A stretch of 64,000 nt of DNA. Source: Beroe forskalii (taxonomy: Eukaryota > Ctenophora > Nuda > Beroida > Beroidae). Location: the NCBI GenBank assembly GCA_011033025.1, contig WFMF01000164.1, positions 1-64,000 on the forward strand, in the 5' to 3' direction. How positions within the stretch are numbered: the stretch's first letter is position 1; each line of letters starts with the position of its first letter. Positions 24,101-36,400 of this stretch are shown piece by piece. Position numbers and translations under genes: made by a program. The notes beneath the pieces were generated by a model, which was not told the DNA's origin, made no database searches, and saw nothing but the letters and a program-made list of their open reading frames with translations.

Positions 24101-24670
24101 ATAGCACCCCATAACTTCATGTATAATGAAGCCCTGATGAAGACTTATCTATGTGTCCTTTGGGATGAAAGGTTGAAAGCAGATATAGAGGGACTTATAA
24201 ATCATGATCCTTATTGTATTGAACAAAAAAACAGCCCAGAGGAACTTGCAGGTATTGTTGATACATGGAAAGTACTTGAGAACCCTCTTGTATTGAGGAT
24301 TAATTCTCGTTTTCAGAGTACTAACTTAATGGATTTTATTCATGGGCGTTGTCTTATGTTCCAAAATTTTGCATTCTCTGTCCTCAAATATGACAAATCA
24401 AAACATGTCCCCATGTGTCTGGAATGCTCTGAGCTACCTGATTCAGTATATCACAAACTATTCGAATGTCAAATGTACAGTGATGAAGTAGAAGCCCTTA
24501 GAAACAGTTTGACTACTCTCAAGGAAATGGAAATAAATTTTCATCTCAAAGTTATTTTCTGTGAGGACATGAGCCTAAGAAAGAAGTTCTTCAGCCTCGT
24601 TCAACTTATCTGTGAAGAGTCAGTTTTCAAGGATGACTATTTGATTAGAAGTGATGAATCAGATACTTGA
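21140..24670 (+). pseudogene. LINE-B ORF2, endonuclease-reverse transcriptase with one in-frame stop
   Basis: The ATG at 21140 opens a frame of 917 codons to a TAG at 23891-23893. The same frame then continues to 24670, so a single premature stop separates it from a 1176-codon ORF. Domains in order: APE-type endonuclease (QLNLNGLSTHSE, LALQEIGS, VLGDINARSQQWGD, RGHLPVIQ); reverse transcriptase with YRPLSISS, LIDFEKAFDSV, LPQGAVLSPLLF and the catalytic YADDGS; then a C-terminal CX2C-X8-HX4C knuckle (CLECSELPDSVYHKLFEC) in the part after the stop. That order and knuckle fit the I/Jockey superfamily; the exact clade is not clear. The otherwise clean frame suggests recent insertion. The stop could also be a sequencing error. 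Confidence 0.85.
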
Positions 24671-25084
24671 ACTACTAATGGACTTTATATGAACTTTTTA
24701 TGTCCAAAATGTTCAATGACATTGGTTTTTGTATAAATTGGGATTATTTTTAACTTTAACCTTATTTCTATCCTGTATAATTTGGGAATGTTAGTTTTTA
24801 TCTTTTTTCTACTGTATTTCATTAGGATGTTTTCATCCTCTTTTGCTCATTTTGAGCATGTGTTTTTAACCTTAATTTTATAGCTCTTTTTGTTTCTAAC
24901 TATCAGTCAGCGCTGATTTTATTTTGGATGTTTTCATCCGTTTCTATGCATGCTTTTTAACCTTAATTTATTACTTAATTTTAATATTGTTGGTCCATGC
25001 ATTTCTGGTAACCAGTTTAGCACTGTTTTGATATAGTTCATTGTGCTCGCAAGAAGGAGCATGTTTCCTGTAGATTTATTAATT

Positions 25085-25735
25085 AAAATTCTTGATCCTA
25101 GAAGAGTTTCCTTGATCCTGTCAAAAACTTCATGACCCTGGAAGAGACACCTTGATCCTGGGATACACTTATCCATCCTAGCTTCCTGAGATGTACTCCT
25201 TGATCCTGGAATAGAATCCTTGAACCTGGCAAAGACTCCTCTATCTTGTGACAGACTCCTTCATCTTGTAGGCTAGGAGGCTGCACCCCTTCATCCAAGG
25301 GTGCATTTCTTGATTTTATGACTGACTCCTTGATCCTGGAAGAGTTTCCTAAGTCCTGGGAAAGACTCCTTCATCTGAAAGACTCCTTCATCTCAGGATA
25401 CACCCATTGATTCTAGGACTGGGCATTGTTCTTAGGATAGACTTCTTGATCCTAGAAGAGTCTCCTCAATCCTGGACTGGGGTATTCTTCTTGGTCCTGG
25501 GTACACTCATCTTTCCTGGGATGCACTCCTTGACCCTGCAAAGATTTTTTGAGCCTTGTGAAGAATCCTGTATTTTGGGTTAGACTCCTTCAACCAAGCT
25601 GCACTTCTTCATCCCAGGGTGAATTCCTTGATCATAGGAGACTCTTCTTGATGCTGAGAGACTCCTTGATCCTGGAAAGGACTCCTTGATCCTGGAAAAG
25701 TATCCTTGATCCTAGTAGAGTTTTCGATATCCTTT
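25085..25735. repeat. Minisatellite, ~20-25 bp degenerate unit (copy 2)
   Basis: This is a diverged copy of the CTCCTTGATCCTGG-type array at 8525-9080, in the same order and orientation. Confidence 0.75.
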
Positions 25736-26199
25736 TCAATCCTTTTCACTCAATTTCAATCATTTTAAGCAAAAAAAAAGTTTTGGCAATTTCTCAAAAA
25801 TTACCCAAGTTATTGCCTACAATAAGAGGCTGGCTCTGCCAAAGTAGATTCATTTATTTACCTAATTAATATTTTAATCTCATTGGTCAATGGTCAATTA
25901 ACTAAGAGAAAAAGTTGTTGAGATGTACCCTGGTGTAGAACAGAGGTCTTTACAACCTTCAGAAGCCAAAATGAAAGGATCTCATATCAGTGCCCAGGCG
26001 CTAAAATGATCCTGGTCCTCCTGAGCTATCCCCAAAATATTTTTTGGGCTCCTTGCATCTTTTGATAGTGTAGACTAACAGGAAGGCCTGAATTGAGCAT
26101 GCAGACACAATTCTTGTTTTTATTGTTGTCTACTTGATTTTCTCATCACAGCTGCCACCCACCTGACACCCTTCACCCTGCCTTGGCACCACTCAATCA

Positions 26200-26212
26200 T
26201 TCATATATAAAT
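26200..26212 (+). promoter_or_regulatory. Candidate TATA box
   Basis: TATATAAATA lies about 160 bp upstream of the ATG at 26367, with a pyrimidine-rich start-like CATTCTTCACTCT about 15-25 bp downstream. The copy at 10490 has ATTTAAACA instead. Confidence 0.4.
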
Positions 26213-26366
26213 ACCTCTACATTCTTCACTCTTAGCTGACAAAAATAATCAAAGGATTTTCAAAAGCTTCTGATTTCAACTCTCTCGTTTCAGTTATATA
26301 CTTATATTGTTTAAACTTAATCTCTTGAATAAGCTTTGCATTTCTAATCAATATTTTCTATTGAGT

Positions 26367-26411
26367 ATGTCCAGTTTGGAGCTAAAGTTTAGTGTCTCAA
26401 GTGATACTGAT
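26367..26411 (+). CDS. Putative short first exon (15 codons), copy 2
   Basis: The 45 bases from ATG to the GTAAGT donor are identical to 10655-10699. A TATA-like motif sits upstream, making a plausible promoter, leader and first coding exon. No downstream exon is identifiable before the satellite array at 26937, so the gene may be broken or its next exon distant. The protein family is not recognised. Confidence 0.4.
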
Positions 26412-26936
26412 GTAAGTATTTTTTCCTCCTTTAGATCTTGTGGTTCAGACTTTATCATGGCTTATCTCTAATATAATTTCGTATTCTCTGTATATTGTAT
26501 GTTTAATTGTTTAATTGGCCAATCATCTCAGTAAGTGATTTATTTATATAGTGGGTGCTGGCAAACGAGTTTTTCAATACTTGAGAAAGGAATAAACGAT
26601 TCCACTACCACTTTTAATATTCCATGCTGGTAGTATGGCTTAGAGTGTCTAGCCAGCAGTCCGGCCCTTCAGGCTGGCACTGTTGGACAATTTGGCTGCC
26701 ATCGGTCAGATGCATCCCTGCAAAATTACAGTTCCAAACATGCATTGTAACTGTTTCTATCATATTGGTGAGAATTTGCTTGAGTAAATTCATAGTGAAA
26801 TGTTTATAGTTTGACCTGGTCTATGTCAGACTGGTAACAGGTCACTTGTAAGAGCAGCTATGGGACCTGCAGATTGTAAATATCCCAGTTGCCAGGCTAT
26901 CTGAGTCTTGGTTTCTCTCCAAGTACTCTGCATTGG

Positions 26937-29795
26937 TGGATATAATGCTGCCCACTGTAAGAAGGAGGGGGCAGCAACCCCCTAACTTTGGGTGGATATA
27001 ATGCTGCCACTGTAAGAAGGAGGGGGCAGCAACCCCCTAACTTTGGGTGGGTATAATGCTGCCCACAGTAAGAAGGAGGGGGCAGCAACCCCCTAACTTT
27101 GGGTGGATATAATGCTGCCCACTGTAAGGAGGGGGCAGCAACCCCCTAACTTTGGGTGGATATAATGCTGCCCACTGTAAGAAGGAGGGGGCAGCAACCC
27201 CTAACTTTGGGTGGATATAATGCTGCCCACTGTAAGAAGGAGGGGGCAGCAACCCCCTAACTTTGGGTGGATATAATGCTGCCCACAGTAAGAAGGAGGG
27301 GGCAGCAACCCCCTAACTTAAGGCGGATATAATGCTGCCCACTGTAAGAAGGAGGGGCAGCAACCCCCTAACTTTGGGTGGATATAATGCTGCCAACTGT
27401 AAGAAGGAGGGGGCAGCAACCCCCTAACTTTGGGTGGATATACTGCTGCTCACAGTAAGAAGGAGGGGGCAGCAACCCCCTAACTTTAGGTGGATATACT
27501 GCTGCCCACTGTAAGAAGGAGGCAGCAACCCCTAACTTTGGGTGGATATAATGCTGCCCACTGTAAGAAGGAGGGGGCAGCAACCCCCTAACTTTGGGTG
27601 GATATAATGCTACCCACTGTAAGAAGGAGGGGGCAGCAACCCCCTAACTTTTGGTGGATATAATGCTGCCCACTGTAAGAAGGAGGGGGTAGCAACCCCC
27701 TAACTTTGGGTGGATATAATGCTGCACACAGTAAGAAGGAGGAGGGCAGCAACCCCCTAACTTTGGGTGGATATAATGCTGCCCAGTGTAAGAAGGAGGG
27801 GGGCAGCAACCCCCTAACTTTGGGTGGATATAATGCTGCCCACTGTAAGAAGGAGGGGCAGCAACCCCCTAACTTTGGGTGGATATAATGCTGCCCACTG
27901 TAAGAAGGAGGGGGCAGCAACCCCCTAACTTCGGGTGGATATAATGCTGCACACAGTAAGAAGGAGGAGGGCAGCAACCCCCTAACTTTGGGTGGATATA
28001 ATGCTGCCCACTGTGAGAAGTGGGGGGGCAGCAACCCCTAACTTTAGGTGGATATAATGCTGCCCACAGTAAGAAGGAGGGGGCAGCAACCCCCTTACTT
28101 TGGGTGTATATAATGCTGTCCACTGTAAGAAGGAGGCAGCAACCCCCTAACTTTAGGTGGATATAATGCTGCCCACAGTAAGAAGGAGGGGGCAGCAACC
28201 CCCTTACTTTGGGTGTATATAATGCTGTCCACTGTAAGAAGGAGGCAGCAACCCCCTAACTTTGGGTGGATATACTGCTGTTCACTGTAAGGAGAGGGCA
28301 GCAACCCCCTTACTTTGGGTGTATATAATGCTGTCCACTGTAAGAAGGAGGTAGCAACCCCCTAACTTTATGTGGGTATAATGCTGCCCACTGTAAGAAG
28401 GAGGGGGCAACAACCCCCTAACTTTAGGTGGATATAATGCTGCCCACTGTTAGAAAGAGGGGGTAGCAACCCCCTAACTTTGGGTTGATATAATGCTGCC
28501 CACTGTAAGAAGGAGGGGGGTAGCAACCCCCTAACTTTGGGTTGATATAATGCTGCCCACTGTAAGAAGGAGGGGGTAGCAACCCCATTACTTTGGGTGG
28601 ATATAATGCCGCCCACTGTAAGAAGGAGGAGGGCAGCAACCCCCTAAGTTTAGGTGGATATAATGTTGCCCACAGTTAGAAGGAGGGGGCAGCAACCCCC
28701 TAACTTTAAGCGGAAATAATGCTGCCCACAGTAAGAAGGAGGGGGCAGCAACCCCCTAACTTTGGGTGGATATAACGCTGCCCACTGTTAAAAGGAAGGG
28801 GCAGCAACCCCCTAACTTTGGGTGGGTATAATGCTGCCCACAGTAAGAAAGAGGGGGCAGCAACCCCCTAACTTTGGGTGGATATAATGCTGCCCACTGT
28901 AAGAAGGAGAGGGCAGCAACCCCCTAACTTTGGGTGGATATAATGCTTCCCACAGTAAGAAGGAGGGGGCAGCAACCCCTAACTTTGGGTGGATATAATG
29001 CTGCCTACTGTAAGAAAGAAGGGTAGCAACCCCCTAACTTTGGGAGGATATAATGCTTCCCTCTGTAAGAAGGAGGGGGTAGCAACCCCCTAACTTTGGG
29101 TGGATATAATGCTGCCCACAGTAAGAAGGAGGGGTAGCAACCCCCTAACTTTAGGTGGATATAATGCTGCCTACTGTAAGAAAGAAGGGTAGCAACCCCC
29201 TAACTTTGGGAGGATATAATGCTGCCCACTGTAAGAAGGAGGGGGCAGCAACCCCCTAACTTTGGGTGGGTATAATGCTACCCACTGTAAGAAGGAGGGA
29301 GCAGCAACCCCCTAACTTTGGGTGGATATAATGCTGCCCACTGTAAGAAGGAGGGGGCAGCAACCCCCTAACTTTAGGCGGATATAATGCTGTCCACTGT
29401 AAATAGGAGGGGGCAGCAACCCCCTAACTTTGAGTGGATATAATGCTGCCCACTGTAAGGAGGGGGCAGCAACCCCCTAACTTTGGGTGGATATAATGTT
29501 GCCCACAGTAAGAAGGAGGGGGGCAGCAACCCCTAACTTTGGGTGGATATAATGCTGCCCACAGTAAGAAGGAGGGGGCAGCAACCCCCTGACTTTGGGT
29601 GGATATAATGCTGCCCACAGTAAGAAGGAGGGGGCAGCAACCCCCTAACTTTGGGCGGATATAATGCTGTCCACTGTAAATAGGAGGGGGCAGCAACCCC
29701 CTAACTTTGAGTGGATATAATGCTGCCCACTGTAAGGAGGGGGCAGCAACCCCCTTACTTTAGGTGGATATAATGCTGCCCACTGTAAGAAGTTT
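26937..29795. repeat. 56-bp satellite array 2 (about 50 copies)
   Basis: It has the same unit and orientation as array 1, but is cleaner throughout. It begins after GCATTGGTGGATATAATG and ends at 29795, where the last unit breaks off after ACTGTAAGAAG. Several neighbouring units repeat as higher-order blocks, for example near 28040-28215 and around 29380 and 29660. Confidence 0.95.
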
Positions 29796-30433
29796 GAGTG
29801 GGTTTTCCCCCTAAGAAGGCCCGGAGCTTGTCAGGGCAGTCGAAGGCTGTATCTATGGTTTGAGTCATTACAAGTTACCGTGTCTGACTTTACTGCAGCT
29901 GCCTGACATGTTCAGTGTTCACGTTGCCAGTCTCCTTACACTTAGAACAGGTTTTATCCTGAATAACTGAGCAATCAGTGTTGTTGGGGCTATGATAAAC
30001 ACGAGGTTCACTGTACCTCTCAGATACCCTGTGTTTCTTCAAACAGGTCCCTGGTCCCACCTATGTTTCATATAGCTGAGTTCTGAGTCTTATCGTTGTA
30101 TTGACTTCTGAGGCAGTGTGCAGCTTGTCAACTCCTGCTTGATATCTCCTAATCTCAGTGATGTAATGCAAGAAAATGTAATTAGTGGAAACTTGGTGTT
30201 TCATACTCATCATTGACAGTGGCAATATTTTCTGTCACAGTAAAGTTTGCCATTTTCGTGTGTGTTTGCGTAACGCGCGAAGACATTTCTGCGATTTGAT
30301 ATTTTCCCCTTTCGCGCAAAAGACGCGCAGTATAATTTAATTGTGTATATTATTAAAATTATTTTCAGTGTCAATATAATTAACTTTAATTCCGTATCAT
30401 GCTTGAGCTCTCCAACCACCCTTTTATCCGCAG
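29796..30433. other. Spacer upstream of the first recognised FAM193 exon
   Basis: No certain gene is seen. On the minus strand around 29930-29990 a peptide with CSKCKETG suggests a decayed zinc-knuckle or gag remnant, too short to classify. The 5' exons and promoter of the FAM193 gene were not found. Confidence 0.35.
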
Positions 30434-33400
30434 GTTTTGGAGGACAGCAACGCTTTGGCCCCCGGAAAATGTCTCTTGTGCCAGAGATTGCAGCCGAAAT
30501 CAGCTAAAAACAGTAAGCTGCCTGTCACTTACCTCAGATGTTTCTTGCTCCTCACTTTACCTCTGATGTTTCTTACTCCTCACTTTACCTCTGATATTTC
30601 TTACTCCCCACTTTACCTCGGATGTTTCTTACTCCTCACTTTACATCTGATGTTTCTTACTCCTCACTTTACCTCTGATGTTTCTTACTCTTTACTTTAC
30701 CTGATGTTTCTTACTCCTCACTTTACCTCTAATGTTTCTTACTCCTCACTTTACATCTGATATTTCTTACTCATCACTTTACCTCTGATGTTTCTTACTC
30801 CTCACTTTACATCTGATGTTTCTTACTCCTCACTTTACCTCTGATGTTTCTTACTCCTCACTTTACCTCTGATGTTTCCTCTGACTATAATCACTTTACC
30901 TCTAATGTTTCTTACTCCTCACTTTATCGGATGTTTCTTACTCATCACTTAGATACACTCTCACTTTACCTGATGACTTTACAAAGCTGGTTTACCTCTG
31001 ATGTTTCTTACCCTCACTTTACCCTGGCTTACTCCTCACTTTACCTCTGATAGACCTTTACCTCTGGGAAATGGGGGTGTTTCTAATCCAACAACTGCCC
31101 AACGGTTTCGTTAGTGTATTAAATGATAATATTCATTAAAATGCTTAAGTCAGTGTGAAATACATGAAGCTCACAGTGCTATGTCCCCAGATGATGATCC
31201 AGACAGCAAGTTTTTCTGGGTTTGCTGCGAATGCAGACAGATAGACAGCACAGACCTACTTCTGGTGAGTTTAGCTCCCTCCTATTGGCTGTGAGGCACC
31301 GAGGTCTCCTCCTATTGGCTGTTAGGCGCCGAGGCCGCCTCCTATTGGCTGTTAGGTGCCGAGGCCTGCTCCTATTGGCTGTTAGGCGCCGAGGCCGCCT
31401 CCTATTGGCTGTTAGGTTCCGAGGCCTGCTCCTATTGGCTGTAAGGCACCGAGGTCTCCTCCTATTGGCTGTTGAGCGCCCTATTGGCTTTAGGCGCCGA
31501 GGCCTGCTCCTGCCCCAGGCCTGCTAATACAAATGAAATATGTAAGGCACTAATAACTAGCTGCGTTTTCAGGGCAATGACCTCAAGCTAGGAAACATCT
31601 ATGACATCCTGGGAGAAACTAAGGGGATGGCCAACACGTACAAATCTGACATAGACTCTCAGGCAGCCCAGGTAAGCAGGGTGAATTACCCATTCTCTCT
31701 GTTCAATGCTTTAACGCTCACTTTAACATGTGTTGGTAATAACCATAATAATGGTTAGTTAATGCACCCGCCTCTTTCACACACACACCCTTCCTTTTGT
31801 GGTGATGAACTTCGTCGAATCTATCTATCGAAAGCTCCAGTCTACTCTCAGAAAGTGTCACAATTCATTGTCACATCATTAGAATCCATGCTGTGTAGAT
31901 GTAACCTTCCTCCATGCTACGTATCATTGCAGCTGATGTGGGTCGAGCTGAGACATACGGTGCGGTGCATCTACAGAAAGGCAGGGACTGAGCTGGCAAT
32001 AGATCACATGTTACTTGACATAGAGAAGATGCAGTCCCTTGTTCACAAGTTAGTTCTACTACCATCCCCTCCCATCTTCCTACCCCATCTTAACCCCCTG
32101 CCTACCCTCTACCTACCCCCTCCTAACCTCTACCTACCCCCTCCTCTTACCACCCCTACCCTCCTCTTACCCCACCCCTCCTAACCCCCACCCCTCCTAA
32201 CCCCCACCCCTCCTAACCCCCCTCCTCAGGTTGTGTGAGCGAGGCCCCCAGCAGCCTCTACCCACCAGCTGGAGACCCCTACCCTCTCCTGACCCCTCCT
32301 TCCCCCACCCCCCCCTCCTAACCCCCTCTTACCCCTTAACCCCCTACCCCTCCTACCCCCACCCCTCCTAACCCCTCCCACACCCTCCTCTTACCCCATC
32401 CTAACCCCCTCCTAACCCCTCCTCTTACCCCATCTTAACCCTTGTGTGAGCCTAGGCCCCACCAGCCCTCCTCCAGCTGGAGACCCCTCCCCTCCTCAGG
32501 TTGTGCCCCCAGCAGCCCCCACCACGCCTAACCCCTTCCCCACCCCCTCCCACCCCCCCCCTAACCCCTCCTAACCCCTCCTCAGGTTGTGTGAGCGAGG
32601 CCCCCAGCAGCTCTACCACCAGCTGGAGACCCCCTACCCCTCCTATCCCCCACCCCCTAACCCCCCTCCTAACCCCCTCCCCTCCCCCCTTACCCCACCC
32701 CCCTAACCCCCACCCCTAACCCCCTTCCAAACCCCCCCCCTCCTACCCCCTCTAAACCCCTCCTACTCCCTCCTCAGGTTGTGTGAGCGAGGCCCCCAGC
32801 AGCTCTACCACCAGCTGGAAACCCAGGGTCGTGAGTACGTGGAGGAAGTTAAGTTCCACCTCCTGGAGCACCTGCTGTGTCACCCCTCCTCAGTAGGCAT
32901 CCCCCAACACGCCAGGGAGTTCGCACAGACCCTCCTCGACGAGTACGAACAGGTAGTGAGGAGAGGGGAGAGATAGGGAAGGTAGTGAGAGGGAGAAGGG
33001 GTAGTGTGGCATGTTGTGAAGATGGGTATCCGTTAATCGTTGATCGTTAATTGTGTTACATAGATTTACATTTTCGCTGCCAAGTGCCGTGTTACGGCTC
33101 CTGACCTCAGCATTTAACCGCAGTTGCTGTGCGCCACGATCACTCTGCAGTCCTTCCTCAACGAGCTGGAAGACGAGCACATGGCCAAGTTCGGAATCAC
33201 CTGGCTGCTAGTCAACCAGCACCTCTTCCACCAAGTCGTGTACTCGGACCCGATCATACAGAAGAGTCTGCCAGGTATTCTTGTCACTTGTCAGGGTTTA
33301 TTACAGGGTGTACACAGGGTTACTACAGGATATACACAGGATGTACACAGGAGGTATTACAGGGTGTACACAGTATGTACTACAGGATGTACTACAGGAT

Positions 33401-36400
33401 GTACAGTGTACACAGGATGTATTACAGCATGTACACAACATATATACATTGTATGGTGTTCACAGGATGTACTATGTATAGTGTACTCTGTCAGGATATA
33501 CAATGTATATACAGTGCACTGTAGTCTAAATGTACACTCACTTATCAGTATTCAATGTAATATATGTATCTCAGGAGGAAATGTTTTGAATTAGATTCTT
33601 CTCTAGAAACTATAATTTTAGGGAAAATATACCCACATTGAGTTGGTGTAATGGTATTCATTCTGGCTTGTGATCTACAGATCCCGGGTTCGATGCCCTG
33701 CCATTCCTACTCTCATCAGAAAATCTTATTTTATGGAAAGTTTCCATAGATTCAGAGCTTATGATTTGTCCTCCAATCGCACTTTGTCCTTGGCACAGCA
33801 GATCCTCGCTATTGTACCATTAGGCCATTGCGCCATTAGTCTGCGGTTACTTATGTCATTATCTGCAGCCTATCATGAGTTGTCATTAGGAGAGCTGTAT
33901 ACAAACACTAGCCTTTCAATGTGTTCTGACAACTCAGGTTATAAGTCAGGTATTTTATTTGATGGGTTTCAAACAGCTCTATAGCAATGAAAAGCAAATA
34001 TTTGGTCAAGGATGTGATCCCTTCAATAATCAGCAATTTTATAAATAACTTTTTATCACGGTACTTTATCTCAAATTTGATCGTATAAAATGGTTAGTGG
34101 TTAGTATGCGCCCAGAAAAACAAATAAACCTTACGAGACATTTTTAAAAATCACGATATTTGGAGATTTTTCGAGAAAAAAAATCCCCGTATTTTGTGTT
34201 CCCCACGAAATCTCAATATAACGTTATCATCATACGTTAGCATATTCTCAAAGATACCCCAAAAACTTCGTACCCCAAAATTTCGTACTCCCAAATTTCG
34301 ATCCCCATTGAATTTATCTCGTGAGGTATTGATATTTCCCACCCGGGGGCTGCATTATTTTTCAGTGCGGATTATTCGCATTATTATCGGCTATTTGTCA
34401 GTAATTCGATCTAAACCGGAGCACAAGGCCCTGTTTCAGGAGTGTGTATTCAGCTGAAGTACGGGGACCTCCAGCACAACACCGCCTCCAAGTTCGAGAG
34501 TTACAGCTCCGTCTTCTACAGGTTCGTAGGAGGGTCTGTGAAAAGGTCAATCAGAGGGTCTGTAGGAGGGTCTGTAGGGAGTCTGTAGGAGGGTCTGTTG
34601 GAGGGTCTGTAGGAGGGTCTGTAGGAGGGTCTGTTGGAGGGTCAGTGAAAAGGTCTATCAGAGGGTCTGTAGGAGGGTCTGAAGGAGGGTCTGTAGAGTG
34701 TAGGAGGGTCCGTAGGAGGGTCCGTTGGAGGGTCTGTAGGAGGGTCTGTTGGAGGGTCTGTAGGAGGGTCTGTAGGAGGGTCTGTTGGAGGGTCTGTAGG
34801 AGGGTCTGTAGGAGGGTCTGTAGGAGGGTCTGTAGGAGGGTCTGTTGGAGGGTCTGTAGGAGGGTCTGTAGGAGGGTCTGTTGGAGGGTCTGTAGGAGGG
34901 TCTGTAGGAGGGTCTGTAGGAGGGTCTGTAGGAGGGTCTGTAGGAGGGTCTGTAGGAGGGGTCTGTAGGAGGGTCTGTTGGAGGGTCTGTAGGAGGGTCT
35001 GTAGGAGGGTCTGTAGGAGGGTCTGTAGGAGGGTCTGTTGGAGGGTCTGTAGGAGGGTCTGTAGGAGGGTGTGAAAAGGTCTGTGAGAGGGTTGGCACGA
35101 CAATTCATGTTGCGCGCTCTGCGGATTTAGCTGTTTTGTATTTATGCTTCTATGCATTGAAGTGTATGAGCATTGTTAACAGATATTTGCAATTATATAA
35201 GTCGTGACAACTATCAGATGCAATGATTGCACGCCATTACACTTTACACACTTCACATCATACATTGTACAATGTACACTTCACATTGCACAATACACAT
35301 GCAGAAAGCACACTTCTGATATGTCTCTTATCATCAGTTAAATGCGGTTTAATAAGGTCCTTTCTCTAAATTCCCAAGTCGCCTTCTCCAATGTCCAAGT
35401 ATCCTATATCCATAGTCCAGATAACCCCCAAGTGGCTGTGGTTTAGCTACATTCACCATTCTGTTCTCTCGAACTCTCGATGCTAGTATAAGGGCACCCA
35501 TGAAAAGTAGGCGCTGTGTAACAGCGTTATTACCACAGCTTACAATTGTAAAATAGTGACTACAAGAGGTCTATTCCTCATCTAGAGTTGTGTAACTCTA
35601 CCTTAGTGAATTGTTAGCAGCTACCTGACATCTGATACAGAATTCATCGGAACAATTCAAATAGTAACTAGTAATTGCTAGAGTGTGTAGCAAATCATGT
35701 ACAGAAAATGGTGGGTATGGTGTACAAAGGCCATGGAGCATGTGTTTTTGTACTGTACTTGAATTTGGGGAGGTGGTATTGTGTTTGTTGTTATTCTGGT
35801 GTGTGTGCAACTCATAACCATCTTGTCGTGAGTCTGTCCCTCCTCCCTTCACTGACTGTTTATGAGCATATGTATGTGTGTATGTCTGTATAAATGTGTG
35901 TCTATGTATGCATCTGTCAGTGTATGCATCTATGTATGTGCAATGTATCTCTGTATGTATGTATCTATGTTAGGGTGTAACAGAATTTCCCGACTTTGAC
36001 AACTCAAAATGCCTGGGCTAATTTCATACAGCCTAGGGCATAAGAAAACCAAAAATCAAAAAATTTTTGGAAAAAAATATTTTTCGGAACTCGCCAGGAG
36101 GCAAAAACTTTTTTGCCTGTTAATCATAAAGGCAAATTGCCTAGGTACTATAACTTGGAAAGTACTTGTCTATGTCTCTTGTCGTCGTGTTCATCGTTTT
36201 TTACAGGTAAGAAAATGGGGGTATAGGTCAAAGAATTTTGCTTCTATCTCATTCAGGGCTGAGATATGGCCGATTTTCCATATATGGTAAATGACCATAT
36301 AGATGGCATAACTAACGCCTAATAACTTTTTAACCGAAAGAGATACGAACGAAATTTTTGCTTTTTTGTATACTAAGTCATACCCAAAGAACACGGTTTG

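Larger units (their letters stand above)
20674..24960 (+). mobile_element. LINE-B: I/Jockey-type non-LTR retrotransposon, nearly intact
   Basis: The element holds the overlapping ORF1 and ORF2 and an AT-rich 3' region of about 290 bp with two copies of a phrase containing GGATGTTTTCATCC and TTTTTAACCTTAATTT. The exact 3' end and target-site duplication are not clear. It lies 365 bp upstream of the 2A/SGNH gene start, in opposite orientation. Confidence 0.8.
25085..26640. repeat. Dispersed duplicate of the 8.5-12.5 kb block
   Basis: Colinear matches are 25085-26090 with 8525-9370, 26165-26460 with 10450-10760, about 26510-26545 with 11088-11120, and 26550-26620 with 12420-12480. Both blocks then run into the 56-bp satellite. 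Block 1 carries extra segments, including the foldback element at 11304-12225, and block 2 carries a Helitron-like start (TCTCTAATATAATTTCG at 26465). Confidence 0.8.

Noticed and set aside
26897..29700. Similar open frames on both strands in the second satellite
   Set aside because: Same satellite as at 12.5 kb. No start context and no family similarity.
30437..30760. A 107-codon frame as a separate small gene
   Set aside because: Only the first ~26 codons are the FAM193 exon. The rest is translation of the intronic 27-28 bp repeat.
33641..33712. Functional tRNA gene
   Set aside because: The B box is good, but the anticodon stem has only about 4 pairs and the loop is too large.
34444..35157. 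Long frames encoding PTDP, TLLQ or RRVC repeats
   Set aside because: The 12-bp intronic repeat keeps all frames open. It lies directly after a FAM193 donor.
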